Source of the DNA: Marilutibacter spongiae
GTDB taxonomy: Bacteria; Pseudomonadota; Gammaproteobacteria; Xanthomonadales; Xanthomonadaceae
DNA: 64,000 nucleotides
Assembly: GCF_014145325.1 (NCBI RefSeq)
Contig: NZ_JACHTF010000001.1
Location: 124,001-188,000, forward strand
Reading direction: 5' to 3'
The notes beneath the pieces were generated by a model. The model was given only the letters and a program-made list of their open reading frames with translations, searched no databases and was not told the origin of the DNA. Position 1 is the stretch's first letter. Each line of letters opens with the position of its first letter. Below are positions 17,422 to 29,577 of the stretch, one piece after another. Position numbers and translations under genes: made by a program.

Positions 17422-19716
17422 GTGTCCGCAATGAATCCATCCCCCGAGCTTCGCGACCCGTCGGTCGCCGTGTCCACTGCCCCCACCCGCGCCGTGCCCG
17501 TGGGTGCGCGCGTCCGCGGCGCGACCCGGCAACTGCTGCTCGCCACGGCGATCGTCGCCGTGCTCAATGCCTGCGCGTCGTCGCCCGTGCCGCGGATGAG
17601 CCGCGAAGGCGACATGCGCGCGCAGACGGCAGGTCCGCAGTCCGCCGCGCCCGGCACCGTGGCCGATGTCGCGGCCGAGCCGCTGGAGGACGCCGAGAGC
17701 GGCCCGAAGCCGCAGATCCGGCGCGGCAGCGGCCAGGTCATCAACCAGGCGGCGGCCGCGGCGCCGCCGCCCAACCTCGGCGGCACCACGGGCGAGGCGA
17801 CGTTCAATTTCGAAGGCGAGTCGCTGCATGCGGTCGTCAAGGCGATCCTCGGCGACATGCTCGGCCAGAACTACGTCATCGCGCCGGGCGTCCAGGGCAC
17901 GGTGACCCTGGCCACGCCCAAGGCCGTCAGCCCGGCCAACGCGATGAGCCTGCTGGAAATGGTGCTGGGCTGGAACAACGCCCGCATGGTCTACGCCGAC
18001 GGCCGCTACAACATCGTCCCCGCCGACCAGGCGGTGCCGGGCAACGTCGCCCCGCGCACCGGCAGCGCGACGTCGGCGCGCGGCTTCGAGGTACGCGCGG
18101 TGCCGCTGCGCTACATCTCGGCCGAGGAGATGAAGAAGGTCCTGGAGCCATACGCCCGCCCCAACGCGATCGTCTCCACCGATCCGGCGCGCAACGTCAT
18201 CAGCATCGCCGGCACCCGCGCCGAGCTGGAGAACTACCTGCGCACCATCCAGATCTTCGACGTCGACTGGCTGTCGGGCATGTCGGTGGGCGTGTTCCCG
18301 ATCCAGTCCGGCAAGGCCAGCGACGTGGTCGCGGACCTGGAAAAAGTGTTCGGCGAGCAGAGCAACTCCCCGGTGGCGGGCATGTTCCGATTCATGCCGC
18401 TGGACGGCGCCAATGCGGTGCTGGTGATCACCCCGCAGGCCGATTACCTGGACGACATCCAGGCCTGGCTCGAGCGCATCGACAGCGCGGGCGGCGACAT
18501 GCGCCTGTTCACCTACGAGCTCAAGTACATCGACGCCGGCGAACTGGCCGAGCGCCTGTCCGAGGTCTTCGGCAACAGCAGCCGGGGCGGCGGCCGCAGC
18601 GGCGGCTCGCCGTCGCTGATGCCGGGCCTGGACCCGGTGGAACTGCAATCCACCGACAGCGGCAGCGTCGCCAACATCGGCGGCAAGGGCGGCGGCAGCG
18701 GCAGCGGTGGTGGCAGTGACATCGGCGGCATGTCGCTGGACCAGCGCCAGGGCGGCGGCAACGGCAGCGTCACCCTCGAGGTCGAGGGCGCGCAGGTCGG
18801 TGTGTCGGCGGTGGCCGAGACCAACTCGCTGCTGGTGCGCGGCTCGCCCGCGGCCTGGAAGTCGATCAAGGACGTGATCGAGCGGCTCGACGTGATGCCC
18901 ATGCAGGTGCACATCGAGGCGCAGATCGCGACGGTCACGCTGTCAGGCGACCTGAGTTACGGCGTCAACTGGTACTTCGAGCGCGCGGTCACCGATGCGG
19001 GGCTGCCGAATGCGGTGGGTCGCGACACCTGGAGCACCCTGGCTGGCAGCGTGCAGTCGGCGGCCGGCGGCAGCGGCAATCCGGCCGGCCTGGCATGGAC
19101 CTTCCTCGGCCGCAACGCGGCGGCGGTGATTTCCGCCCTCGACCAGATCACCGACGTGCAGATGCTGCAGTCGCCGTCGCTGTTCGTGCGCAACAACACC
19201 GAAGCGACCTTCAACGTCGGCGCGCGCATCCCGATCTCGTCGGTCACGGTCAATCCGAATGTCGGCGTGGGCGACACCATCAGCCAGGTCCAGTACCTGG
19301 AAACCGGCACCATCCTCAAGGTCCGTCCGCGGATCACCAAGGACGGCATGGTGTTCCTCGACATCGTCCAGGAGATCAGCGCGCCGGGCGACACCCCCGA
19401 CGACAACGGCAACGTGCGCATCGACACCCGCAAGCTGAAGACCCAGGCGGCCGTGCAGAGCGGCGACACCGTGCTGCTGGCGGGCCTGATCAGCGAAGGC
19501 ACCCAGCGCGGCTCCAGCGGCCTTCCGGGCCTGAGCCGGATACCGATCATCGGCGGCCTGTTCGGCCGGCAGACCTCCAGCTCGGGGCGCGAGGAGACGA
19601 TCATCCTGATCACGCCGAAGATCGTGCGCAATCCGCAGGAAGCCCGTAGCCTGACCGACGAATATGGACGCCGTTTCCGAGCGCTGGAGCCGCTCAACCG
19701 CACGCCCAAGCACTGA
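17422..19716 (+). CDS. gspD: Type II secretin GspD (XpsD)
   Basis: This is the outer-membrane secretin channel. The 764-residue precursor has a long N-terminal region, a hydrophobic signal and a lipobox VLNAC (Cys51), so it is probably a lipoprotein. N0 and N1-N3 domains span about 120-470, with a Gly/Ser-rich linker (about 375-440) inside N3. The secretin core follows (VGARIPISSV, ILKVRPRITKDGMV, TVLLAGLISE, PGLSRIPIIGGLFG). The start is GTG at 17422 next to the gspN stop; ATG at 17431 is the alternative. It is the last gene of the Xps operon. Confidence 0.95.
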   Translation: MSAMNPSPELRDPSVAVSTAPTRAVPVGARVRGATRQLLLATAIVAVLNACASSPVPRMSREGDMRAQTAGPQSAAPGTVADVAAEPLEDAESGPKPQIRRGSGQVINQAAAAAPPPNLGGTTGEATFNFEGESLHAVVKAILGDMLGQNYVIAPGVQGTVTLATPKAVSPANAMSLLEMVLGWNNARMVYADGRYNIVPADQAVPGNVAPRTGSATSARGFEVRAVPLRYISAEEMKKVLEPYARPNAIVSTDPARNVISIAGTRAELENYLRTIQIFDVDWLSGMSVGVFPIQSGKASDVVADLEKVFGEQSNSPVAGMFRFMPLDGANAVLVITPQADYLDDIQAWLERIDSAGGDMRLFTYELKYIDAGELAERLSEVFGNSSRGGGRSGGSPSLMPGLDPVELQSTDSGSVANIGGKGGGSGSGGGSDIGGMSLDQRQGGGNGSVTLEVEGAQVGVSAVAETNSLLVRGSPAAWKSIKDVIERLDVMPMQVHIEAQIATVTLSGDLSYGVNWYFERAVTDAGLPNAVGRDTWSTLAGSVQSAAGGSGNPAGLAWTFLGRNAAAVISALDQITDVQMLQSPSLFVRNNTEATFNVGARIPISSVTVNPNVGVGDTISQVQYLETGTILKVRPRITKDGMVFLDIVQEISAPGDTPDDNGNVRIDTRKLKTQAAVQSGDTVLLAGLISEGTQRGSSGLPGLSRIPIIGGLFGRQTSSSGREETIILITPKIVRNPQEARSLTDEYGRRFRALEPLNRTPKH

Positions 19717-19752
19717 TGCCCGACCGCCCCGTCCGTCGCCGCGGACCCGAAC

Positions 19753-20637
19753 ATGGCTGAGTCGCCCATCGTCGTCGTGCCCGTCGGGGCCGACGACGTC
19801 GCGCTCGATGCCTGCCTCGGCGCACTCGAGGCGCATACGCCCGCCGATACGCGGGTGTGGCTTGCAGACGACGCCCAGGTCGGACCGCGGGGGTATGCGG
19901 TGATCGAGCGCTGGATGGCCGGCACCGCCCTGCAGGCCGACTACACGCGGCGCCAGCGCAGCATCGGCGAGGTCGCGCACCTGGACGAGGTCCTGGCCGC
20001 CTGCGGCGATGCCGACGTGGTCGTGCTCGCCGCGGACGTGCGTCCCACGGCGGGTTGGCTGCCCCGCATGCAGGCCTGCCTGCACGCGGACGGCGCGGTG
20101 GCCACCGCCACGCCCTGGTGCAACGCAGGCGAAGCCGCGGCCTGGCCGCGCATCGGCGAGATCAACCCGCTGCAACACGAGCCCGCCCGCCTGTCGCGGG
20201 CCGCCGCGGCCATGCCCGCGCTGTGCCCGGAGCTGCCGGCGGCGATCGCCCACGCGGTCCTCCTGCGCGGCAGTGCGCGCAGCCGCGCCGGCGGGCTCGA
20301 CACCAGCAGCTACGGGGCCTGGTACGCGGCCCTGATCGACCTCTCGCTCCGCCTGGCCGGGCTGGGCTGGCGCAACGTCCTGTGCGACCAGGCCTTCGTC
20401 CTGCGCGAACGCGAGGGCCTGGCCTTCGACGGCGACATGGAACGCCTCGCGGTGCGCTGGCCGGGCTGGCATGCGCGGCTGGCCAACTTCCTCATGCACG
20501 ATCCCCTGCGCGGACCGCGCGCCCGGCTCGAGGCCCTGCTCGCCGAACTCGGCCCGCCCGACCCCCAGCGCGACCTGTTCTGGGACGCCCACGAGGCACC
20601 ACCGGCGGGCGGGGCGAATGGGAGCGGCGCGGCATGA
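19753..20637 (+). CDS. Glycosyltransferase family 2-like protein
   Basis: This 294-residue product begins with a Rossmann-like strand PIVVVPVGADDVALDACLGAL, followed by a segment VVVLAADVRPTAGWLPRM. These match the order of the GT-A fold (nucleotide-binding strand, then a DxD region), but the DxD motif itself is not clear. It may be an inactive or divergent transferase. It overlaps the next gene by 4 bases, so the two are probably made together. It lies 36 bases after gspD and may read through from that operon. The acceptor is unknown. Confidence 0.6.
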   Translation: MAESPIVVVPVGADDVALDACLGALEAHTPADTRVWLADDAQVGPRGYAVIERWMAGTALQADYTRRQRSIGEVAHLDEVLAACGDADVVVLAADVRPTAGWLPRMQACLHADGAVATATPWCNAGEAAAWPRIGEINPLQHEPARLSRAAAAMPALCPELPAAIAHAVLLRGSARSRAGGLDTSSYGAWYAALIDLSLRLAGLGWRNVLCDQAFVLREREGLAFDGDMERLAVRWPGWHARLANFLMHDPLRGPRARLEALLAELGPPDPQRDLFWDAHEAPPAGGANGSGAA

Positions 20638-21503
20638 GCGCAGCGTCGCCCGAGGCCGGGATCGCGGCGGTGGTGGTGACCTACCGCAGCCTCGAAACCA
20701 TCGACGAATGCCTGCAGCGCCTGCGCCGCGCCGATGGCGTGGTGGAGATCCGCGTCGTCGACAACGGCTCGGACGACGGCACCGTCGACATCCTCCAGCG
20801 CCATGCGCTGCATGATCCGCGCGTGCGCTTCATCGCCAATCCCGACAACCCAGGCTTCGCGGTCGCGTGCAACCAGGGCGCCGCCGACAGCCACGAGCCC
20901 TGGCTGGCCTTCGTCAATCCCGACTGCCTGCCCGAACCCGATGCCCTGGCGCGCCTGCGCGCGCTGGCCGCGAGCGTGGATGAGCCCCTGCTGGGTGCCG
21001 ACCTCGTGGACGAGGCGGGCATCCGCGATGCCGCCGCACGCCGCCACGACCCGGATTTCGCCGCCATGCTGCGGGGCCTGCTCAGCGGCCAGGGCCTGCG
21101 CAGCACGGCGCACGCCATGGCCCTGGCACCCGACGACAGCGTCGAACTTCAGCCGGTGGAGGTGGTGTCGGGCGCCCTGATGCTGATGCCGCGGTCGTTG
21201 TTCGAACGCATCGGCGGCTTCGACGAGCGCTACCGCCTGCACGCCGAGGACCTGGACCTGTGCCGTCGCGCGCGCGGGGCCGGCGCCACCCTGGCCGTGG
21301 CCAACCGCGTGCGCGTCGTCCACGTGCGAGGCGTGTCCAGCCGCAGCCGGCCGGTCTTCGTCGAGTGGCACAAGCACCGGGGCCTGTGGCGCTACTTCAG
21401 GACCTTCGAGGCACCGCGCCGCGGCCTGGCGATGCGCGCGGCCGTGTTCGCGACGATCTGGCTGCGCTTCCCCGTCGCCGTGATGCGCGCGCTGCTGCGC
21501 TGA
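20634..21503 (+). CDS. Glycosyltransferase family 2 (rhamnosyltransferase-like)
   Basis: This 289-residue product has clear GT2 features: the nucleotide-binding strand AAVVVTYRSLETIDECL, VVDNGSDDGTV, the DxD-like FVNPDCLPEPDALARL, and GGFDERYRLHAEDLDLCRRA with the catalytic-base region (H-A-E-D). This pattern is typical of WbbL-like rhamnosyltransferases of polysaccharide synthesis. No membrane segments are seen, and the sugar and acceptor are unknown. Confidence 0.8.
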   Translation: MSAASPEAGIAAVVVTYRSLETIDECLQRLRRADGVVEIRVVDNGSDDGTVDILQRHALHDPRVRFIANPDNPGFAVACNQGAADSHEPWLAFVNPDCLPEPDALARLRALAASVDEPLLGADLVDEAGIRDAAARRHDPDFAAMLRGLLSGQGLRSTAHAMALAPDDSVELQPVEVVSGALMLMPRSLFERIGGFDERYRLHAEDLDLCRRARGAGATLAVANRVRVVHVRGVSSRSRPVFVEWHKHRGLWRYFRTFEAPRRGLAMRAAVFATIWLRFPVAVMRALLR

Positions 21504-21539
21504 AACGGCGTCGCGGCGGGCGACACCACCGGGTCCGAA

Positions 21540-21690
21540 GCATCTTGGTGCAATGCGCTTCGCTTATTGCACCCTGCGAAGGCTGATCCGGCCGTTGGCA
21601 GTGTGGCCGTTGACGGGGAGTGCGCCGCATCGCGCCGGCGCGCGCGGACGATGGGTTTCGTTTCGCTCGACCCATCCTGCGGCGACATGG
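21540..21690. repeat. Short palindromic elements downstream of the glycosyltransferases
   Basis: A palindrome near 21548-21577 (GTGCAATGCGCTTCGC ... TTGCACCC) and an inverted element at about 21650-21682 (GGGTTTCGTTTCGC ... ACCCATCC) lie between convergent genes. They resemble elements at 1189 and 44617. No gene is seen in 21504-21741. Confidence 0.6.
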
Positions 21691-21741
21691 GGCAATTGTT
21701 TCGCCCGGCCCGGCCTGCGATCGCGCGAGGGCGCGGGGCGC

Positions 21742-22560
21742 CTATCCGCGGTGCGCGTTCAGGGTGTCGCGCAGGTCCCGGGCGGCCCGGGCGGCCGCTT
21801 CGGCGTAGTCGTCGCCCTTGGAGGCATACAGCACCGCGCGCGAGCTGCTGACGATCAGGCCGGTGCCTTCGGCGTTGCGTGCGTTCTTGACCACCGCCGC
21901 GGCGTCGCCGCCCTGGGCACCGACGCCGGGGACCAGGAACGGGACGGCATCGCCGACGATCGCGCGCACGTCGCGCAACTGTCCGGGCCAGGTGGCGCCG
22001 ACCACGAGGGCGCAGTTGCCGTGGCCGTTCCAGTCGCGCGCGACGGTCTCGGCCACGTGCTGGTACAGCGGGCGGCCGTCGACCATGAGGTCCTGCAGGT
22101 CGCCGGCACCCGGGTTGGAGGTCCGGCACAGGACAACCACGCCCTTGTCGGCATGGTCGAGGAAGGGTTGCACCGAGTCGCGGCCCAGGTAGGGGTTCAC
22201 GGTGACGGCATCGGCGGCGTGGCGCACGAAGGCTTCGTCGGCGTAGTGCCGGGCGGTGCTGCCGATGTCGCCGCGCTTGCTGTCCAGGATCACGGGGATC
22301 CCCGGGTGCCGCGCATGCACGTGCGCGATCAGGCGCGTGAGGGCACTTTCCGCGCCAAGCGCGGCGAAATGCGCGATCTGGGGCTTGAAGCAACACACGT
22401 ATTCGGCGGTGGCGTCGACGATGTCGCGGCAGAAGTGGAACACCGCATCGTCGTCGGCGGCGAACCGCGCCGGGAACTTCGACGGTTCCGGGTCCAGGCC
22501 GACGCAGACCAGCGAGTCGGCCTGTTGCCAGCGGGTGCGAAGGGTATGCATGAAGCTCAT
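21742..22560 (-). CDS. pyrF: Orotidine 5'-phosphate decarboxylase (type 2)
   Basis: The enzyme makes UMP from OMP, the last step of pyrimidine synthesis. The 272-residue product is of the longer type-2 family. It has VCVGLDPEPSKFP near the N-terminus, the catalytic loop ILDSKRGDIGSTA, TVNPYLGRDS and the phosphate-binding end VPGVGAQGGD and IVSSSRAVLYAS. An alternative start is the Met at residue 4. It lies 16 bases after map on the same strand. Confidence 0.95.
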   Translation of the reverse strand: MSFMHTLRTRWQQADSLVCVGLDPEPSKFPARFAADDDAVFHFCRDIVDATAEYVCCFKPQIAHFAALGAESALTRLIAHVHARHPGIPVILDSKRGDIGSTARHYADEAFVRHAADAVTVNPYLGRDSVQPFLDHADKGVVVLCRTSNPGAGDLQDLMVDGRPLYQHVAETVARDWNGHGNCALVVGATWPGQLRDVRAIVGDAVPFLVPGVGAQGGDAAAVVKNARNAEGTGLIVSSSRAVLYASKGDDYAEAAARAARDLRDTLNAHRG

Positions 22561-22576
22561 CGCCAGGCTCCTGGTC

Positions 22577-23314
22577 TCAGGTCACCACGATCGGTGCGTC
22601 GCGCGTGACGATCACGGTGTGTTCGAACTGCGCGGCATGGCCGCGCGGGCAGACCAGCGACCAGCCGTCGTCGGCCTCGATGGTCCGGATGCTGTGGGTG
22701 GCGAGGAAGGGCTCGACGGTGATGACCATGCCGTCGTGCAGGCGGCGCGTGTCGCGCGGATCGTAGTATCCCGGGATGGTGCCGGGCGCCTCGTGCAGGG
22801 CGCGGCCGACGCCATGGCTGCCGAGGTCGCGGAGCACCCGGAAGCCACGCCGCGCGGCCACCGCCTCGACCGTGCGGCCGATGCCGTTGAGCAGGTTCCC
22901 GGCGCGCAACTGCGCGACGGCACGGTCGCGGGCCTCGCGGGCGGCATCGAGCAGCCGCTGTTGTCCAGGACTCGGCGTGCCGACCACGAAGCTGGCGCCG
23001 GTATCGGCGAAGTAGCCATCCAGCTCCGCCGAGACGTCGATGTTGACCAGGTCGCCCTCGCGCAGAACGGTGCCATCGGGGATGCCGTGGGCCGCCACCC
23101 GGCCGATGCTGATGCAGGTCGTGCCCGGGAAGCCATAGGTCAGCGCCGGCGCCGGACGGGCGCCCGCCGCCTGCATGCGCGTCGCGGCGAGCGCGTCGAG
23201 GTCGCGCGACACCGCGCCCGCCACGGCGGCGTCGCGCATCTGCGCGAGGATGCCCGATACCAGGGCGCCGGCACGCCGGAGTCCGTCGATGTCGTCCTGG
23301 TGTTCGATGGTCAA
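22577..23314 (-). CDS. map: Type I methionine aminopeptidase
   Basis: The enzyme removes N-terminal methionine from new proteins. The 245-residue pita-bread-fold product shows metal ligands in NIDVSAELDGYFADTG (two Asp), SHGVGRALHEAPGTIPGY (His), VITVEPFL (Glu) and the final FEHTVIVT (Glu). It is not next to rpsB, the usual place for the essential map, so it may be a second paralogue; that is inference. It is followed closely by pyrF. Confidence 0.92.
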   Translation of the reverse strand: MTIEHQDDIDGLRRAGALVSGILAQMRDAAVAGAVSRDLDALAATRMQAAGARPAPALTYGFPGTTCISIGRVAAHGIPDGTVLREGDLVNIDVSAELDGYFADTGASFVVGTPSPGQQRLLDAAREARDRAVAQLRAGNLLNGIGRTVEAVAARRGFRVLRDLGSHGVGRALHEAPGTIPGYYDPRDTRRLHDGMVITVEPFLATHSIRTIEADDGWSLVCPRGHAAQFEHTVIVTRDAPIVVT

Positions 23315-23377
23315 GCCGTCGTCCTCCGTCCGCCCGCCGGCCCGTGGCGGGCCGGAGGCTCGTGTCGATCCCCGCGC

Positions 23378-25039
<1,662 letters not shown>

Positions 25040-25232
25040 GGGGGTTCTGGGCTCCGCGTGCGGACGGCGGCCGGCTGCTCGCGCAGGGCCGCGGTGATTC
25101 GGTCAGATGACCGCCGATTATCCCGCAAGCCCCCCGCCCGCGCCAGCGGGGCGGGCCCCGGGGCCGCGCTGCCGTTCAACTTTGGCGTAGACTCCGAAGT
25201 CCCCTCCCACCCCGTCCATGACCGGAGTAGCA

Positions 25233-26501
<1,269 letters not shown>

Positions 26502-26507
26502 GGGCCG

Positions 26508-26598
26508 GTGATTCGTGATAAGTGAAGGGTGATGGGCGTGAGCCCGTCCCCCCGTCCGGTCCCGGCAATCACGAATCACGAATCGCCCAATCACCACG
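26508..26598. repeat. Palindromic element between glyA and nrdR
   Basis: Inverted arms (GTGATTCGTGATAAGTGAAG at about 26510-26529; AATCACGAATCACGAATCGC at about 26569-26588) fill nearly the whole gap. It is the same family as the element before ftsZ (59412-59640). Confidence 0.75.
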
Positions 26599-26599
26599 C

Positions 26600-27121
26600 A
26601 TGCACTGCCCCTTCTGCCAGCACACCGACACCCGCGTGATCGACTCGCGGGTGTCCGACGACGGCGCGACGATCCGCCGTCGTCGCGTCTGCGAGGCCTG
26701 CGGCGAGCGTTTCTCCACGCTGGAGACGATCGAGCTGAAGCTGCCGGTCATCATCAAGAGCGATGGCCGGCGCGAAGCCTTCGACGCACGCAAGCTGCGG
26801 GCAGGCTTCGACCGCGCGCTGCAGAAACGGCCGGTGTCCGAGGAGCAGATCGAGGCGGCGGTGCGGGCGGTCGTGCACCAGTTGCGCATGACCGCCGAGC
26901 GCGAGCTCGGCTCGATGCGGGTGGGCGAGTTCGTGATGGCCGAGCTGCGCAAGCTCGACCACGTCGCCTACGTGCGCTTCGCCTCGGTCTACCGGGCCTT
27001 CGAGGACGTGGCCGATTTCCGCGAAGAGCTCGACCGGCTGGAGAGCGACAACTCCGCCGAGGGCCAGCTGCCCCTGCTGGACGAGGCCCTGGCGGCGACG
27101 CGGCGACGCAAGCCCCGGTGA
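26600..27121 (+). CDS. nrdR: Transcriptional repressor NrdR
   Basis: NrdR is an ATP/dATP-sensing repressor of ribonucleotide reductase genes. The 173-residue product starts MHCPFCQH, with zinc ligands C3, C6, C31 and C34 (CEACGERF). An ATP-cone domain follows ([20 protein letters not shown]). The longer frame begins inside the repeat element, so the start at 26600 is clear. As in many gammaproteobacteria it sits just before ribD. Confidence 0.97.
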   Translation: MHCPFCQHTDTRVIDSRVSDDGATIRRRRVCEACGERFSTLETIELKLPVIIKSDGRREAFDARKLRAGFDRALQKRPVSEEQIEAAVRAVVHQLRMTAERELGSMRVGEFVMAELRKLDHVAYVRFASVYRAFEDVADFREELDRLESDNSAEGQLPLLDEALAATRRRKPR

Positions 27122-27182
27122 GCCGCTCCGTGGGGCGCGGGCCGGGTCTTTTCTTCCGACAGCCACGAGGACGACACCGAGC

Positions 27183-28286
27183 ATGAGCGGACCGGTTTTC
27201 ACCGCCCAGGACCACCTGATGATGAGCCGCGCGTTGCGGCTGGCCGAACGCGGCGCATTCACCACCAAGCCCAACCCGATGGTCGGCTGCGTGCTGGTCG
27301 ACGGCGACACCGTGGTCGGCGAGGGCTGGCACGAGCGTGCCGGCGGTCCCCATGCCGAGGTCAACGCGTTGGCCGCGGCCGGCGCGCGCGCGCGTGGCGC
27401 GACCGCCTACGTGACCCTGGAGCCGTGCGCCCACACCGGGCGCACCGGCCCCTGCAGCCGGGCCCTGGTGGAGGCGGGCGTCGCGCGCGTGGTCGCGGCG
27501 ATGCGCGACCCGTTCCCGGACGTCTCCGGTCGCGGCTTCGAGGCCCTGCGCGAGGCCGGGATCGAGGTCGTCGATGGCCTGATGGAGGCCGAGGCGCGCC
27601 ACCTCAACCGTGGGTTCCTGTCGCGCATCGAGCGCGGCCGGCCCTGGGTCCGCGTCAAGCTGGCCACCAGCCTGGACGGACGCACCGCCCTGGCCAACGG
27701 CGAGTCGAAGTGGATCACAGGCGAAGCCTCCCGCCTCGACGTGCAGCGCTGGCGCGCGCGCGCCAGCGTGATCCTGACCGGGGCCGGGACGGTGCTGGCC
27801 GACGATCCCATGCTGACCGCCCGGCTGGGCGACGACACCCCCTTCGTGGCGCCCCTGCGCGTCGTGCTCGACCCCGGGCTGGCGACCGTGGCGCGAGGCC
27901 GGGTACGCGAAGGCGACGCGCCGACGCTGTACGTCCATGCCCCGGACGTGAAGCCGCCACGGCAACTGGACGCGCAGGTCGCCCCGGCGCCGGTGAAGGG
28001 CGGCCGCTTCGACCTGGAGGCCGTGCTGGCGCAACTGGCCCGCGACCACCAGGCCAACGAGGTGCACGTCGAGGCCGGCGCCACCCTGGCCGGTGCGCTG
28101 CTCGGGGCCGGGCTCGCCGACGAACTGCTGCTGTACGTTGCGCCCGTCCTGCTGGGCGCGCGCGCGCGGCCGCTGTTCGCCGACCTGGACATTGCCAGCA
28201 TGGCCGAACGCCTGGAGCTCACCCAGGTGGATGCCCGCCGTATCGGCGACGACACCCGCCTGCTGCTGCGGCCGCGGGCCGGATAG
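27183..28286 (+). CDS. ribD: Bifunctional riboflavin biosynthesis deaminase/reductase RibD
   Basis: RibD carries out the second and third steps of riboflavin synthesis. The 367-residue product has an N-terminal deaminase domain with zinc ligands H57 (HAEV, catalytic Glu59), C82 and C91 (EPCAHTGRTGPC). A C-terminal reductase domain follows (VRVKLATSLDGRTALANGES, WITGEASRLDVQRWRA). It lies upstream of the FMN riboswitch, so it is not under that element. Confidence 0.96.
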   Translation: MSGPVFTAQDHLMMSRALRLAERGAFTTKPNPMVGCVLVDGDTVVGEGWHERAGGPHAEVNALAAAGARARGATAYVTLEPCAHTGRTGPCSRALVEAGVARVVAAMRDPFPDVSGRGFEALREAGIEVVDGLMEAEARHLNRGFLSRIERGRPWVRVKLATSLDGRTALANGESKWITGEASRLDVQRWRARASVILTGAGTVLADDPMLTARLGDDTPFVAPLRVVLDPGLATVARGRVREGDAPTLYVHAPDVKPPRQLDAQVAPAPVKGGRFDLEAVLAQLARDHQANEVHVEAGATLAGALLGAGLADELLLYVAPVLLGARARPLFADLDIASMAERLELTQVDARRIGDDTRLLLRPRAG

Positions 28287-28297
28287 GGCGGGGTGGC

Positions 28298-29068
28298 ATG
28301 GGCAGCGGCGGTTTCAAGGACCACTTCTCCGGGGTCGCCGGCCACTACGCGGCGGCCCGGCCGGACTACCCCGACAGCCTGTTCGATGCGCTCGCCGCGG
28401 TGGTCCCGGCGACCGCCCACGTCTGGGAGGCCGGTTGCGGCAGCGGCCAGGCCACGCGCGGGCTGGCAGCGCGCTTCGCACAGGTACACGCCACCGACCC
28501 CAGTGCGGAGCAGCTGGCGCGCCACTGGGCGGCCGCGGTGCCCGCCGGGGGCCGCGTGACGCTCGCGGTCGAGCCGGGGGAGTCGACGGCGCTGGCCGAT
28601 GGCAGCGTTGGGCTGGTGGCGGTGGCGCAGGCCCTGCACTGGTTCGACCGGCCCCGCTTCTTCGCCGAATGCCGCCGCGTGCTGGTGCCCGGCGGGGTGC
28701 TGGCGGCCTGGGGCTATGGCGACTTCCTGCCGCCGGAAGGCATGGTCGACGCCGTGGCGGACTATCGCCGCCAGATCGCGCCGTACTGGCCGCCCGAACG
28801 CGTCGAGGTCGACGCTGGTTATTCGGACTACGACTGGCCGTTCCCGGCCCTGCCCGCGGAGGGCGGCTGGCTGGAGGCCGAATGGAGCCTGCAGCGCTTC
28901 CTGCGTTACCTGGGCAGCAGCTCGGCCAGTGCGCGTTGCCTGCAGGCGACCGGCGACGACCCGGTCGCCCGCCACGCGCCCGCGCTCGCGGCGGCCTGGG
29001 GAGATCCCTCCGACCTGCGGCAGGTCCAGTGGCCCCTGTTCCTGCACCTGCGCCGCAAACCGGCCTGA
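28298..29068 (+). CDS. Class I SAM-dependent methyltransferase
   Basis: This 256-residue product has SAM motif I in VWEAGCGSGQATRGLA, an acidic strand end HATDPSAEQL and motif III-like VLVPGGVLAAWGYG. It belongs to the UbiE/Methyltransf_11 group, and the HWFDRPRFFAECRRVL stretch is common in that group. The substrate is unknown. It starts 11 bases after ribD and precedes the riboswitch, so it is probably co-transcribed with ribD. Confidence 0.8.
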   Translation: MGSGGFKDHFSGVAGHYAAARPDYPDSLFDALAAVVPATAHVWEAGCGSGQATRGLAARFAQVHATDPSAEQLARHWAAAVPAGGRVTLAVEPGESTALADGSVGLVAVAQALHWFDRPRFFAECRRVLVPGGVLAAWGYGDFLPPEGMVDAVADYRRQIAPYWPPERVEVDAGYSDYDWPFPALPAEGGWLEAEWSLQRFLRYLGSSSASARCLQATGDDPVARHAPALAAAWGDPSDLRQVQWPLFLHLRRKPA

Positions 29069-29190
29069 CCGGGCCCGTCGCGCGCGCTGGAACGCTGCAT
29101 CGCGCCAGGGGCCGCGGCGCGTGGGGCCCGGATGCTAGAATTGCCGCGCCGGCCAGGCCCCTTGGGCCCGGACGGCACACTGACACGACG

Positions 29191-29392
29191 TCTTCAGGGC
29201 GGGGTGGAATTCCCCACCGGCGGTAGGCACGGGCAGGCGGTCACGCCGCGTCCGGGCGAGCCCGCGAGCGCCTCCGGCAGGGCCTGAAAGGGCCGGGCGG
29301 GAGGGTCAGCAGATCCGGTCCAATGCCGGAGCCGACGGTCAGGCCTTCCCCGCGCACCGGGGGCGGCCCACAGTCCGGATGGAAGAAGACGG
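29191..29392 (+). ncRNA. FMN riboswitch (RFN element)
   Basis: The conserved RFN blocks are all present in order: TCTTCAGGGCGGGGTGGAAT, the ACCGGCGGT block, GAGCCCGCGAGCGCC, GGTCAGCAGATCCGGT and AGTCCGGATGGAAGAAGA. Part of the variable arm is long (about 29226-29260). FMN binding is expected to turn off the downstream ribE-ribBA-ribH genes. The whole gap 29069-29577 holds this element and its expression platform and no gene. Confidence 0.95.
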
Positions 29393-29435
29393 CAACGCAC
29401 GCTCCCACGGCCTGGCCGCGGGACGGGCGTGCCTC

Positions 29436-29453
29436 ATGCCTTGTGGCGTTTTT
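29436..29453 (+). terminator. Candidate riboswitch-controlled terminator
   Basis: A short hairpin ATGCC-TTGT-GGCGT followed by a run of five T (29449-29453) lies 45 bases after the riboswitch. A larger imperfect hairpin (about 29396-29432, arms GCACGC/GCGTGC) precedes it and could act as the alternate structure. The stem is short, so the call is tentative. Confidence 0.45.
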
Positions 29454-29577
29454 CGCTCATCCATGCGGGAAACCTACACATGCAGAATCCTCTGCCTACG
29501 ATCGCAAGCGCGGCCCCGGCCGTCCCCGGGCGCCCCGGCGCGCCTGCCCGCCCCTCGTTCCCACGGGAGGCATGCTG

